A stretch of DNA of 64,000 bases from [Lactobacillus] timonensis (GTDB lineage Bacteria; Bacillota; Bacilli; Lactobacillales; Lactobacillaceae). Below the pieces are notes generated by a model. That model was not told where the DNA came from. It ran no database searches and worked only from the letters and a program-made list of their open reading frames with translations. The DNA lies in contig NZ_LT964761.1 in NCBI RefSeq assembly GCF_900240275.1, positions 310,298 through 374,297 on the forward strand, read 5' to 3'. Below, one piece after another: positions 28,101 to 38,532 of the stretch. Every line of letters starts with the position of its first letter. Positions within the stretch are counted from its first letter, which is position 1. Both the position numbers and the translations under genes were made by a program.

Positions 28101-29567
28101 TTAAAGTAATTCCAATAATTTGCCAGCTACTTGATTACTTAAAATGTACTTGTTATTGCGTGAAATTTCAAGTACTTTTTCATAATCGTTGGTTATTATA
28201 CCATCAACGCCTAATTGTTTCATCCGATAGGCATCTCCCGTCCGGTCAACGGTCCAAGCATATACTTTTTTATGATGACGATGTAATGCTTCGACTAAAT
28301 TTTCATTGAGCATATGATAATTTATACAATAGAAGTTACCATTTAGTGGCATCCGACTAACCACCAGCGGAAAGATTATCCCAATTTTAGCATTCGGCTG
28401 GCGTTTTTTCACGATTGTAACAATCTTGATATCTACGGAGTGGAGCCAAAAATACGGATGGTGCACGCCCAAGCCGTACTGCTGCTGGAAGTATTTGACA
28501 GTCGTTGCTGGCGCCACTCCCTGTTGCGGCTTCAGCTCCACCAGTAATGGTACCTGGCGCTGGTTTGCATAACGCAAGTAGTCACTAAAAGGTGTTAGCT
28601 GAGCGTGGTGCCCATTCACGACTGCCGTTTGGTGGGCTAGCTTTACCAGCGGGTACTGGCGAACCACTCCGCGAAGAGCCGTCGTTTTGTCCAACTTGCT
28701 GTCGTGAAAAGTAATAAAACGGTCATCCTTGGTTAACTGAACGTCGGTTTCGACCCGGTCAGGGTGTAATTTCGCTGTTGAAGACAGACTCTGGACGGTG
28801 TTGGGTACCCCGTTATTGCCGTTAACGCCGCGGTGAGAAATCACCAGCGGGTGGTTGATCATCGCGGTTGCCTGCTGTTGGCCGATAAAGATCGCCCCGA
28901 GCGCGATGACGAACCCAACGCTGAGTAACTTAACCGGCAGCACCGTTAGCCAGCTAGTTGAATCCTCATCTGGCAGCTGCCAGAACCACTTAACGACCAC
29001 CGTGAACCAGTAGCTGAGCAGCATGGTTACTACTAGCAGCCACCAACCAGCCGCAATTAGGTCTGGACAGTAACGTTGCACAAGGACGCCAGAAAAGACC
29101 AGGGTAACGGTCAGTACCGCCATCCATAGCACCCGGCTGCCATCCCAGGAGATACCGTCCAGCAAGCCGCCGGTTCGCTCCAAAATAAAGCGACGTCCCC
29201 ACATTAACCACCAGGTGCCGAGAAGCAACCAAATGACTACTAAGACGGGCACAATCTTCCAGCGGTCCAGAATTAGCAGGCGCAACAGAGGAACTGGCAG
29301 TGGCAGCAGCGCCTCGACACTGGTCGTTGACCCCAAAGCACCAACAGGTAAGAGAAGTAACCAGTTAATAATCGTCCCAACAGTCAGCCAGGCCCATTCG
29401 CTGACCTCACTAATTCCCCGCCGGTGAGCTATTACCCAGGTAAGCAGGCCAACCAAGACTGCAGTAAATGCTAGCTGCGCTGCGGGATGGTCCACTAACA
29501 AGTCACTGGCAATTAATTGTCCCATTATCCCAATCCAACAGTAGCTAAAAAGTGGCCACTCTACCAT
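28101..29567 (-). CDS. Membrane-anchored glycerophosphodiester phosphodiesterase
   Basis: The N-terminal ~245 residues contain about seven to eight hydrophobic segments. From about residue 253 a GDPD catalytic domain faces outside: ISHRGVNGNNGVPNT (catalytic His), ETDVQLTKDDRFITFHD (metal ligands Glu-Asp, second His), and the ELKPQQG and TVDRTGDAYRMKQLGVDGIITN elements. Such enzymes hydrolyse glycerophosphodiesters, including teichoic-acid or lipid-derived units, at the cell surface. The frame extends to 29618, but that part overlaps the ddl terminator, and GGAGGCGGAGAAT precedes the ATG at 29567, giving 488 residues. Confidence 0.88.
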   Translation of the reverse strand: MVEWPLFSYCWIGIMGQLIASDLLVDHPAAQLAFTAVLVGLLTWVIAHRRGISEVSEWAWLTVGTIINWLLLLPVGALGSTTSVEALLPLPVPLLRLLILDRWKIVPVLVVIWLLLGTWWLMWGRRFILERTGGLLDGISWDGSRVLWMAVLTVTLVFSGVLVQRYCPDLIAAGWWLLVVTMLLSYWFTVVVKWFWQLPDEDSTSWLTVLPVKLLSVGFVIALGAIFIGQQQATAMINHPLVISHRGVNGNNGVPNTVQSLSSTAKLHPDRVETDVQLTKDDRFITFHDSKLDKTTALRGVVRQYPLVKLAHQTAVVNGHHAQLTPFSDYLRYANQRQVPLLVELKPQQGVAPATTVKYFQQQYGLGVHHPYFWLHSVDIKIVTIVKKRQPNAKIGIIFPLVVSRMPLNGNFYCINYHMLNENLVEALHRHHKKVYAWTVDRTGDAYRMKQLGVDGIITNDYEKVLEISRNNKYILSNQVAGKLLELL

Positions 29568-29586
29568 ATTCTCCGCCTCCGTGACA

Positions 29587-29623
29587 CAACAAAAGGTTGC
29601 AACAAGCTGATGCTGCAACCTTT
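29587..29623 (-). terminator. ddl terminator
   Basis: On the minus strand a perfect 10-bp stem (AAAGGTTGCA / TGCAACCTTT) with a short T tract (TTTTGTT) follows the ddl stop by about 30 nt. Confidence 0.75.
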
Positions 29624-29653
29624 ATTCAACTATTAACCAACCCAAGCTGGCAG

Positions 29654-30793
29654 TTATTTTTCAGTATAGTTCTTTTCGCCGACTTTTTCGGTCCCCAGCT
29701 TCTTAAAACTATGCTTAATCTTGCTCTTCCGCTCAAACTCCGCCAAGCCCAGCTTGATGATCCGATCGATCAGCGTGCTGTAGTCGATTCCTGATACTTC
29801 CCACATCTGCGGGTACAGGGAAATGTTGGTGAAGCCCGGCATCGTGTTTGGCTCGCTCAGGTATGGCACGTTGTTGCTGTCGACCAGGAAGTCGAAGCGG
29901 CACAGTCCCGTCATCCCCATGGCACGGAAGGCCTTTAAACTCATGTTGGTGATTTCCGCAGCCAGCTTGCTGTCAATCTTCGCCGGCAAGTCGAAAACCA
30001 CCTGGGAAGCATCGACAAACTTGTTCTCGTAGTCATAGAACGGGTCTCCCTTTGGCACACGAACCGCCCCGGTCTTAGAAGCAATTGGCTTCTGGTTACC
30101 AAGGATGGAAATTTCAATTTCTTGTGGATGGTCAATTCCCTTTTCCACCAGCACCTTGACGTCGTACTGGAAGGCATCGTTTAATGCCGCCATGAATTCA
30201 TCAGCAGAGGTAACCTTGTGAATCCCCACTGATGACCCCTGGTTGGCCGGCTTAACAAAGACCATCGAGCCAAGTTCGTTTTGTACCGTTTCCCAACTGT
30301 ACTGGTCACGGTTTTCCGGTGTTAACAAGACGTACGGGACGTTGCGGATGCCTGCTTGATCACAGATTTTCTTCGTCAAGTCCTTGTCAAAGGCGATTGC
30401 GCTAGCGGCAATGTCACAGCCAGCATACGGCTTCTTCAGCAACTTAAAAAGCCCCTGAACGGTCCCGTCTTCCCCCAGGTTACCGTGAATTACCGGGAAG
30501 AAGAAGTCAATATCCTTGACGGTGTTGAGTGCCGTCAGCGGTGCCAGCGGTGAAGAGGTATCCATCGTTGCGTAGGCTTCCTTGACCACTTTTTCTTCCG
30601 GCTCACCGTTAAAAATACGCAGTGATTGTTCATTGTTTAGTAAGATTCCGTCAGTCGTAAACATGAATAAGGAGACGTCATACTTGTCCTTGTCCATTGC
30701 ATCGTAAATGTTGTGCGCCGAACGTTTGGAAACGTCGTGCTCCGACGAGTTGCCCCCGAACAGTAGCGCGACGTGGAGTTTCTTGGTTGTCAT
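29654..30793 (-). CDS. ddl: D-alanine--D-alanine/D-lactate ligase (Phe-type, vancomycin-resistant form)
   Basis: This 379-residue ATP-grasp ligase makes the terminal dipeptide or depsipeptide of peptidoglycan precursors. FGGNSSEHDVSKRSA is at the N-terminus, the glycine-rich KPANQGSSVGIHKV loop around residue 180, and EPNTMPGFTN at the end. In the omega-loop the sequence reads FYDYENKFVD, with Phe where D-Ala-D-Ala ligases such as E. coli DdlB have Tyr. In lactobacilli and leuconostocs this Tyr to Phe change goes with D-Ala-D-Lac formation and intrinsic vancomycin resistance (established family knowledge). It is transcribed alone with its own terminator. Confidence 0.95.
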   Translation of the reverse strand: MTTKKLHVALLFGGNSSEHDVSKRSAHNIYDAMDKDKYDVSLFMFTTDGILLNNEQSLRIFNGEPEEKVVKEAYATMDTSSPLAPLTALNTVKDIDFFFPVIHGNLGEDGTVQGLFKLLKKPYAGCDIAASAIAFDKDLTKKICDQAGIRNVPYVLLTPENRDQYSWETVQNELGSMVFVKPANQGSSVGIHKVTSADEFMAALNDAFQYDVKVLVEKGIDHPQEIEISILGNQKPIASKTGAVRVPKGDPFYDYENKFVDASQVVFDLPAKIDSKLAAEITNMSLKAFRAMGMTGLCRFDFLVDSNNVPYLSEPNTMPGFTNISLYPQMWEVSGIDYSTLIDRIIKLGLAEFERKSKIKHSFKKLGTEKVGEKNYTEK

Positions 30794-30881
30794 TACTTAA
30801 ACCACCTATTCTGTTTGTTATTTTTTCCGTTAAATTCCAGAAACTAAAGTATACCATGACCATTAGCGACAAGCAACGCAA

Positions 30882-31871
30882 TTATTGCTGTGACGGGTCT
30901 GTTTGCTGTCCGCCATTAGCAATCAAGCGGCCAATCTCATCTGGCAGGTCGCCATTAACCAGGAGGGCCTGCATCAACCGGCGGTAATTAAATAACTGCG
31001 TCCACTGCTGCTCCGTTTTTAGCGGGTTTTCACTATCCATCCACTTGGCCCAGCGACGGAGTTCGTGTTTAAAGTACTGCCGGTAAATCTTGTGCCGGTT
31101 GAGTAATTCCACGATGAGCATTGCTAACTGCTCGCCTTCACCGCTAACAACCGGGGTGGTCAAATTCCGGTAGGACTCAATCACCGTTGTCAGGAAAAAG
31201 AGGTTATCGCCGCGCGTCATTTGCGGTTGATGAACCAGTTCGTAGTGGGCGTTAGCCAGCTCAATAATCATGTGAGCCCAGCCGTCCCGGCGAACAAAGC
31301 CGCGGGTATCATGTTCAAGAACGGTTAGCAGCGCCACCGCATCACCTAGCTGGCGGATATTATCGTCAGGCAGGGTGATAATCTGGCGGGCGTTGGTGTA
31401 TAAGAAGAGAACGATCATCGCTAAGGCCATCGCCCGGGTAAAGACCGCGTTGTTGTCAGGCTCCAGGACGTGAGAATACAGGTGCTCCGGTGACAGTGCC
31501 CATTGCAAAGAGATCTGAATCTGACTATCAGTCAGGACCCCGGTGGCCAGCATCGTACTCCAGACGTAGTATGTCCAACGAGCCCGCACATCCCAGTTGC
31601 GCACCTGGAAGGCGGTCAGCATCTGCTGGAGAAAGTCATCGCTAATCCCCGGCAGCGGCTGCTTGCCGACCCGCTTGGCTAGCCGCTCGATTTCTTTCTT
31701 GTAGCCAGTGCTCACCCGTGGTAAGACGACCCGGGTACGCTTGCGTTGGGGAACACTGGCGACGACCTTGCCGACCTCTTCGCCTAACTTGCCAAAAAGG
31801 TCACCGCGACGGGCCTGGTCATGGAGGTTTGCTAACGCCATTGCCGCCGCATCAATTGCCACATCGTTCAT
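30882..31871 (-). CDS. DUF2785 family protein
   Basis: This soluble helical protein of 329 residues is of unknown function. It is rich in Ala, Leu and amphipathic helices with a repeated LAMIVLFLYTN / LIANGG-type pattern, matching DUF2785 proteins by general character. ARWTYYVWSTML and AHMIIELANAHYELVHQ are recognisable conserved stretches. GGGAGG lies 7 nt before the ATG at 31871; a longer frame to 31889 has no better site. Convergent or co-directional genes around it are all minus strand. No catalytic motif seen. Confidence 0.7.
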   Translation of the reverse strand: MNDVAIDAAAMALANLHDQARRGDLFGKLGEEVGKVVASVPQRKRTRVVLPRVSTGYKKEIERLAKRVGKQPLPGISDDFLQQMLTAFQVRNWDVRARWTYYVWSTMLATGVLTDSQIQISLQWALSPEHLYSHVLEPDNNAVFTRAMALAMIVLFLYTNARQIITLPDDNIRQLGDAVALLTVLEHDTRGFVRRDGWAHMIIELANAHYELVHQPQMTRGDNLFFLTTVIESYRNLTTPVVSGEGEQLAMLIVELLNRHKIYRQYFKHELRRWAKWMDSENPLKTEQQWTQLFNYRRLMQALLVNGDLPDEIGRLIANGGQQTDPSQQ

Positions 31872-31893
31872 CTTCTTTCCTCCCTTCACAGAA

Positions 31894-31926
31894 ACGGAGC
31901 TGTGAACAAGTTGTCAACAGCTCCGC
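31894..31926 (-). terminator. Hairpin between the GcvH-like and DUF2785 genes
   Basis: The stem CGGAGCTGT / ACAGCTCCG (9 bp) has a long paired loop. The T-run on the minus strand is weak (GTTTCTG), so terminator function is likely but not certain. Confidence 0.55.
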
Positions 31927-31931
31927 TAACA

Positions 31932-32237
31932 TTAATCTTTAATTAACAGTTTTAGTAACCATTCGCTGCCGCTTGCCGCTGTATCAACCCAGCCGTTCAG
32001 CAGCGGGTTGATGGCGATGACCTGACCGCTGAGTGGCGCTGCCGAAAAAGTAATCATTTGCCGGGCCTCAATGGAAACAAAAAAGTCAGCAGCTGCCAGG
32101 TAAGCACCCTTATTAGGCAGGTCTAAAAAGAGCAAGCGTCCCCACTCTTTTAACCGGTCGGTCCGAAAGCCAATCGTTGCCACGGTTCCCCGAGCACCCG
32201 GCTCCTTGACTATCCACCAGTCGTCATGTTGATTCAT
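31932..32237 (-). CDS. GcvH-like protein lacking the lipoyl lysine
   Basis: This 101-residue protein has the biotinyl/lipoyl-carrier fold pattern of glycine cleavage H proteins: TVATIGFRTDRLKEWG at the start and FVSIEARQMITFSAAPLSGQVIAIN where H proteins show ESVK...APVSGEV. The position of the lipoylated Lys appears to be Gln (SIEARQ), so lipoylation is unlikely. It starts 9 nt after the stop of the rodA gene (ATG at 32237 with AGGTGG upstream; an alternative GTG three codons earlier has a poor site). No other glycine cleavage gene lies nearby. Perhaps it is a repurposed scaffold. Confidence 0.7.
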   Translation of the reverse strand: MNQHDDWWIVKEPGARGTVATIGFRTDRLKEWGRLLFLDLPNKGAYLAAADFFVSIEARQMITFSAAPLSGQVIAINPLLNGWVDTAASGSEWLLKLLIKD

Positions 32238-32246
32238 GCTGGCCAC

Positions 32247-33449
32247 CTACCGAAAGTCTTTCTTGTTGCTGAACATGTAGGAATGATGGTGGTACCTCAT
32301 CGACATCACCATGCCGACACCAATCATGTTCCCGATCAGACTGGAACCACCCGCCGAAATAAACGGCAGCGGGATCCCGGTCAGCGGCAAGAGTCCGATG
32401 TTCATTCCGATGTTTTCAAAGACGTGGAAGAGGATCATCATGATTACCCCTGTCGAGATGTAGGCATAAAACTCGTTTTTAGTATCAAAGGTTACCCGGA
32501 TCATCAGGTAAATCAGTAAAAAGTACAGCAGAATTAACAGAATTCCCCCAAAAAAGCCGAAGTTTTCGCCGACCACGGAGAAGATCATGTCGGACTCACG
32601 AACAGGGACGTAGACGTGGGAATTGTTAAAACCGGTCCCAAAAAGTGCCCCGGAACCCACGGCCTTAATGCTCTGCCACAGCTGGTAGCCCTGGTTGGAC
32701 GTATCGGCGTTCGGGTGTAGCCAGGTGTCGACCCGGTTAAACTGGTAGGCCTGAAAGCCCAGGTGTTCCAGAATCGTTCGTCCCCAGTCACTCGTGACCA
32801 GGAAGAGGGCCGTTCCCCCAACAACCGCCAAAATGATCGCCGCTGGAACAATAATCCGCCAGGTCACTCCGGAGACGAGGACCATCCCCGCAAAGATTGC
32901 GAAGAAAACCAGCGCCGTCCCGAAGTCGTTTTGGAAGTGGAGCGAAATCAGGATGGGCAACAGCCACAAGAACATCGTCCCGATTAAGCGCCAATCACTG
33001 TTGACGGTGTGGGTCCCGACCTCGTTGTTATGGGTGGTAATTACCCGCCCCATCATTAAAATATAGGCCGGCTTCATAATTTCCGACGGCTGGAAGGTGA
33101 AGGGCCCGACGGCAAACCAGCTCTTCGCCCCAGTACTAGCAAAGTACGACCGGCTGTAGAAGACCAGGATGGCATACATCAGAAAAATCCCGATCCAGTA
33201 AGCAATCGGTGCTAGTTTCCATAACTGTTCGGCATCAAATTGCATAATCACAACGATCATCACCGTCCCGATTAAATACCATACCAACTGGGTAACTACC
33301 TGGCGGGCAATGCTGACCTGCTGTTTATCGTGGTAAGCAGCAACGAAGATTGATGCCAGCCCGATCAAGGCCAGCAATAGTACACAGAAGATAATACCCC
33401 AGTCGATCCGGGACTCGTCGTCGCCGCGATTTACTTTTGCTTGCTGCAT
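32247..33449 (-). CDS. rodA: Rod-shape SEDS glycosyltransferase RodA
   Basis: This 400-residue polytopic membrane protein of the SEDS family polymerises lipid II in the elongasome. Around 10 hydrophobic segments are visible. SEDS motifs include FSRSYFASTGAKSWFAVGPFTFQPSE (about residues 105-125) and FISAGGSSLIGNMIGVGMVMSMRYH at the end; LPLTGIPLPFISAGGSS is highly conserved. Context with mreB supports RodA rather than FtsW. GAGGAG site upstream of the ATG. The following GcvH-like gene starts 9 nt downstream, so the two are cotranscribed. Confidence 0.93.
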   Translation of the reverse strand: MQQAKVNRGDDESRIDWGIIFCVLLLALIGLASIFVAAYHDKQQVSIARQVVTQLVWYLIGTVMIVVIMQFDAEQLWKLAPIAYWIGIFLMYAILVFYSRSYFASTGAKSWFAVGPFTFQPSEIMKPAYILMMGRVITTHNNEVGTHTVNSDWRLIGTMFLWLLPILISLHFQNDFGTALVFFAIFAGMVLVSGVTWRIIVPAAIILAVVGGTALFLVTSDWGRTILEHLGFQAYQFNRVDTWLHPNADTSNQGYQLWQSIKAVGSGALFGTGFNNSHVYVPVRESDMIFSVVGENFGFFGGILLILLYFLLIYLMIRVTFDTKNEFYAYISTGVIMMILFHVFENIGMNIGLLPLTGIPLPFISAGGSSLIGNMIGVGMVMSMRYHHHSYMFSNKKDFR

Positions 33450-33476
33450 AAATCAACTCTCCTCGAATTGGTCGAA

Positions 33477-33511
33477 AACGGGCCCCAAGGCCGATCGCCA
33501 CGGGTCCCGTT
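33477..33511 (-). terminator. Hairpin after the DUF2969 gene
   Basis: The arms AACGGGCCC (33477-33485) and GGGTCCCGTT (33502-33511) pair strongly and enclose a secondary GGCC-GATC-type hairpin. On the minus strand it is followed by TTTTCG. It may separate DUF2969 transcripts from rodA, or it could be a partial terminator. Confidence 0.5.
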
Positions 33512-33515
33512 ATTT

Positions 33516-33740
33516 TTAATACTGGTGAAGATGGAATTGCTGAAGGACGACTTCGAGGCCCTCTTCTTGAGAACGAACACCAAATTCGCTCCCGTCATTG
33601 AGCATGATAGCTTTAAAACGCTGCCCATTGGTAAGCACTTCGCCAATCAGCCGACCGCGAATAAAGACCTGCTGGACGGGTTGCCCGCCCCGCTCGATGT
33701 CCTTGACACTCACTTCAACCTTTTTTTCTCTTTTTGACAC
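33516..33740 (-). CDS. DUF2969 small protein
   Basis: This 74-residue charged protein (VSVKDIERGGQPVQQVFIRGRLIGEVL, GQRFKAIMLNDGSEFG) matches the DUF2969 type found in lactobacilli between mreB and rodA genes. Its biochemical role is unknown. It starts with ATG 22 nt after the mreB stop, so it belongs to the mreB unit and may support cell-shape functions by context alone. Confidence 0.75.
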   Translation of the reverse strand: MSKREKKVEVSVKDIERGGQPVQQVFIRGRLIGEVLTNGQRFKAIMLNDGSEFGVRSQEEGLEVVLQQFHLHQY

Positions 33741-33762
33741 GTTCTCACCCGTTAGTTAAATC

Positions 33763-34824
33763 CTAGTTCTTAAAGAAGCGGGAGAAGAAACCGCCCTTTT
33801 TGGCAGTCTCGCTGCTTTCTTCTGACTGCTCTGCTGGTGACGACTGATTATTTTGCATCCGTTCCAGCATTTCACCGGCGCCTTTAGCCACGTTGTCCAG
33901 TGGGTCTTCAGAAACCACTACCGGCACTTTCAGCCGCGAGCTAAACAGCTGGTCGATCCCGTGCAAAAGCGACGTTCCCCCCGTCAGGATAATCCCACGG
34001 TCAATAATATCGCTAGCCAATTCCGGCGGAACGGTCTCCAGAACGGAAACCGACGCGTTAACGATTTGTTCCAGTGTGTCGTGGAGCGCCTCTTCGATTT
34101 CGTTTTCGTTGGTTTCGATCTGCTTTGGCATCCCGGTAGCAACGTCACGACCACGAACGTCCATCGTCTTCGGGTCATCGACGTGCAACGCCGTCCCAAT
34201 TTCGATCTTGATCTTTTCGGCAGTATGCTCACCAATGACCAGACCATGCTTGTTCTTAATGTAGGACGCAATGTCAATGTTCATCTTGTCCCCGGCCATT
34301 CGGACAGACTTGCTGGAAACAATGTCGCCGAGTGACAGGATGGCGATGTCAGAAGTTCCCCCACCCATGTCAATAACCATGTTGCCTTGCGGTTTAAAGA
34401 TATCCAGTCCGGCACCAATGGCCGCCACTTTCGGTTCGTATTCCAGGTAAACCTTGCCGCCACCAGACTGTTCAGCCGCTTGAATGATCGCCTTCCGTTC
34501 AATTTCGGTAATGTTGGTTGGCGCACAAATCATGATGTTTGGCTTGGACATAAAGCCCTTGACGCTCAGCTTGCCGATAAAGTACGACAGCATCTCCTGG
34601 GTTACGTCAAAGTCCGAAATGACCCCGTCCTTCAATGGGCGAATCGCGCGAATGTTGCTAGGGGTCCGGCCCACCATTCGGTAAGCTTCGGACCCCACCG
34701 CGAGAACCTTATTTGTGTTCGTGTCAATTGCAACTACTGAGGGTTCGTTCAGTACAATTCCCTTACCCTGTACGTAAATGAGGACGTTGGCAGTCCCTAA
34801 GTCAATCCCAATATCAGTCGCCAT
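33763..34824 (-). CDS. mreB: MreB/Mbl-type rod-shape actin
   Basis: The 353-residue bacterial actin organises the elongation machinery beneath the membrane. The actin-fold motifs are visible: DIGIDLGTANVLIYV (phosphate 1), the connecting DMGGGTSDIAILS loop (about 165), and the adenosine-binding GIILTGGTSLLHG (about 290). An extended polar C-terminal tail (about 325-353, Ser/Glu/Gln rich) is longer than in B. subtilis MreB. Which paralogue it is (MreB, Mbl or MreBH) cannot be settled here. It is downstream of murA on the same strand; a terminator separates murA from whatever follows it. Confidence 0.92.
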   Translation of the reverse strand: MATDIGIDLGTANVLIYVQGKGIVLNEPSVVAIDTNTNKVLAVGSEAYRMVGRTPSNIRAIRPLKDGVISDFDVTQEMLSYFIGKLSVKGFMSKPNIMICAPTNITEIERKAIIQAAEQSGGGKVYLEYEPKVAAIGAGLDIFKPQGNMVIDMGGGTSDIAILSLGDIVSSKSVRMAGDKMNIDIASYIKNKHGLVIGEHTAEKIKIEIGTALHVDDPKTMDVRGRDVATGMPKQIETNENEIEEALHDTLEQIVNASVSVLETVPPELASDIIDRGIILTGGTSLLHGIDQLFSSRLKVPVVVSEDPLDNVAKGAGEMLERMQNNQSSPAEQSEESSETAKKGGFFSRFFKN

Positions 34825-34880
34825 CTGCCGTTATTTCTCCTTCCGGTTTAAAAACTACGCATTATTGTAACACAAAACTG

Positions 34881-34911
34881 GCACCAACCGGGTGCTGAAC
34901 CCGGTTAGTGC
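34881..34911 (-). terminator. murA terminator
   Basis: A 13-bp stem with one wobble (34881-34893 with 34899-34911) is followed on the minus strand by CAGTTTTG, a short T tract. It lies just after the murA stop and would separate murA from mreB. Confidence 0.7.
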
Positions 34912-34921
34912 ACCAGTAATG

Positions 34922-36238
34922 CTAATTTCTTTGAGTTTTCTTATCAAATGCCTTGATCGTCAGGGTCGTTTGGTCATCGAAGTCAACCCGGTCAATTTGG
35001 GCACCGAGTGCCGCCAGCTTCTGATGAAAGTGATAGTAGCCGCGATCGAGGTACTTGAGGTTAGAAACCTGGGTAATCCCGTTAGCTGCCAACCCTGCCA
35101 GGACAAGGGCTGCGCCGGCCCGCAGGTCAGTTGCTGCCACTTCGGCACCGTTAAACATCGTTGGCCCGTTTAAGACGGCAGTTGATCCCTCCACCTTGTA
35201 GTCGGCATTCATCCGCCGTAACTCTTCAAGGTGCATAAAGCGGTTTTCAAAGACCGTTTCGTTGAGGACCGACGTTCCGTTAGCTAACAGTTGCAAGACC
35301 GACATCTGCGGCTGCATATCAGTCGGAAAGCCCGGGTACGGCAGGGTCTTAATATCAGCTGGTAGAATGACCGAAGTCCCGATGACGCGGATGCCGGCAT
35401 CTTCTTCAATCACCGTCATCCCCATCTCTTCCAGCTTGGCAATCAGCGGCTGGTTGTGCTCGGCGATGGCACCCTTGACCAACACATTACCATTGGTGAC
35501 GGCTGCAGCGACCATAAAGGTCCCCGCTTCGATACGATCTTGAACAATATTGTGTTCACAACCGTGGAGGAAGTTAACCCCCTGAATGCGGATAATATCG
35601 GTCCCGGCACCATGAACACGGGCACCCATCTTATTAAGGGCGTTGGCCAGGTCGACGATTTCTGGTTCACGAGCAGCATTTTCAATCACGGTAATCCCCT
35701 GCGCCAGGGTTGCCGCCATCATCACATTTTGCGTCGCGCCGACACTCGGAAAGTCCAAATAAATGTTCGCGCCAATCAGTTTTTTAGCAAAGGCTTCCAC
35801 GTAGCCGTCGTGCTGGATAATGGTGGCACCCAGTGCCCGCAACCCCTTTAAGTGGAGGTCAATGGGGCGTGAACCAATGGCACAGCCGCCGGGCATGGCG
35901 ACGCGGGCGTGACCCGTCCGTGCCAGCAGCGGTCCCATCACCACCATCGATGCCCGCATCTTAGAAACATACTTAAACGGTGCTTCGGACGATAGCTGAC
36001 GAGTAGCATCAAAGGTAAGCTCGTTATGCTGTTGGTCAAAATCAACACCCACGTTAAGGAACTGCAAGAGAGCGTTCATCATCTTAACGTCTGACAGTAA
36101 CGGCACATTAGTTAAGTGCACCTGTCCCGTCGACGCCAGGATGGATGCCGCCTGGATAGGCAGAACCGCATTCTTTGCACCCTCGATATTCACGGTACCG
36201 ACCAAGCGGTTACCGCCATGTACAATAATTTTTTCCAT
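34922..36238 (-). CDS. murA: UDP-N-acetylglucosamine 1-carboxyvinyltransferase MurA
   Basis: The 438-residue EPSP-synthase-fold enzyme makes the first committed step of peptidoglycan synthesis. [27 protein letters not shown] is the N-terminus, and [12 protein letters not shown] carries the catalytic/fosfomycin-target Cys (about residue 117). Two in-frame ATGs lie close together; the second, at 36238, has GAGG at a better distance. It is preceded by the small DUF1146 gene, 20 nt away. Confidence 0.96.
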   Translation of the reverse strand: MEKIIVHGGNRLVGTVNIEGAKNAVLPIQAASILASTGQVHLTNVPLLSDVKMMNALLQFLNVGVDFDQQHNELTFDATRQLSSEAPFKYVSKMRASMVVMGPLLARTGHARVAMPGGCAIGSRPIDLHLKGLRALGATIIQHDGYVEAFAKKLIGANIYLDFPSVGATQNVMMAATLAQGITVIENAAREPEIVDLANALNKMGARVHGAGTDIIRIQGVNFLHGCEHNIVQDRIEAGTFMVAAAVTNGNVLVKGAIAEHNQPLIAKLEEMGMTVIEEDAGIRVIGTSVILPADIKTLPYPGFPTDMQPQMSVLQLLANGTSVLNETVFENRFMHLEELRRMNADYKVEGSTAVLNGPTMFNGAEVAATDLRAGAALVLAGLAANGITQVSNLKYLDRGYYHFHQKLAALGAQIDRVDFDDQTTLTIKAFDKKTQRN

Positions 36239-36257
36239 GATCAAAAACCTCGCAGAC

Positions 36258-36482
36258 CTATTTCAACGCCAGTAAAAAGTTGCGTAGCGTTGTGAAAAAA
36301 GTAATAACAAAGGACGCACATCCTTCACCGATAGCAACGGCGAGCAACGTAATCAGCAGGGATAACGTTCGTGGCGGCCGGTTCCACATCGTCTCCAGGT
36401 GAATACCCTGGATTGCCCGAAAAGCCACCCAGATAAAACCAACCTGGACGAGCAGGTTGATTAAAGATGAGACGTCTGTCAT
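36258..36482 (-). CDS. DUF1146 small membrane protein
   Basis: This 74-residue protein has two predicted membrane helices (about residues 4-24 and 40-60) and the MWNRPPRTL motif between them, like the DUF1146 (YwzB) family commonly sited between the ATP synthase operon and murA in Firmicutes. AAGGAGG is upstream of the ATG at 36482; the longer frame to 36521 lacks a site. Its function is unknown. Confidence 0.85.
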   Translation of the reverse strand: MTDVSSLINLLVQVGFIWVAFRAIQGIHLETMWNRPPRTLSLLITLLAVAIGEGCASFVITFFTTLRNFLLALK

Positions 36483-36570
36483 TTCTCTTCCTCCTTGCCG
36501 TAATCCCTTTAATCTTAACATACTGGCTTTCTGGAGACGAAACTTATCAGCAATTATTAACTTTACTTAA

Positions 36571-36602
36571 AAAATAAGCCGCCACGGGAATACCCATGAC
36601 GG
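36571..36602 (-). terminator. atp operon terminator
   Basis: Minus strand stem CCGTCATGGG / CCCGTGGCGG (two wobbles) with a TATT loop is followed by CTTATTTTTT, 20 nt after the atpC stop. Confidence 0.85.
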
Positions 36603-36621
36603 TTTTAATTGCAGATATTGG

Positions 36622-37053
36622 TTAACGGTCAAGCGTCTTGGAAATTTGTAGACGGTTGATCGCGCGCTTAAGGTGAACTTCAGCCCGCCCAAGCGAATCC
36701 ATATCGTGATTTAATTTTGCACGCTCAATCAATTCTTCAGCGCGCTTTTTGGCGTTTTGCGCCCGCGAAACGTCAATGTCTTCTGGCAATTCGGCACTGT
36801 CAGCAATAATCGTTGCTACGTTGTCCTTGAATTCAACAAAGCCACCGTTAACCGCGATTACGTCGTCAGCATCACCAGAATCCTCGTGTTTCAGCCGCAG
36901 GGCACCGATACTGAGAGCACCGATCACCGGCAAGTGATTGGCCATGATCCCCCGTTCACCATCACTGGTATGCATAACCAGCATGGTGGCAGGGTGATCA
37001 TAAGTTTTGCCGTCGGGAGTCACAATGGTGACCTGAAAGGTCTTTGCTGCCAT
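36622..37053 (-). CDS. atpC: ATP synthase epsilon subunit
   Basis: A 143-residue F1 rotor-stalk subunit. It has the N-terminal beta-sandwich (FQVTIVTPDGKTYDHPA, SDGERGIMANHLPVIGAL) and the C-terminal helical hairpin rich in Lys, Glu and Ala that can inhibit ATPase. Last gene of the atp operon, 15 nt from atpD. Confidence 0.96.
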   Translation of the reverse strand: MAAKTFQVTIVTPDGKTYDHPATMLVMHTSDGERGIMANHLPVIGALSIGALRLKHEDSGDADDVIAVNGGFVEFKDNVATIIADSAELPEDIDVSRAQNAKKRAEELIERAKLNHDMDSLGRAEVHLKRAINRLQISKTLDR

Positions 37054-37068
37054 GTTGATCCCCTCCTA

Positions 37069-38529
<1,461 letters not shown>

Positions 38530-38532
38530 TCA

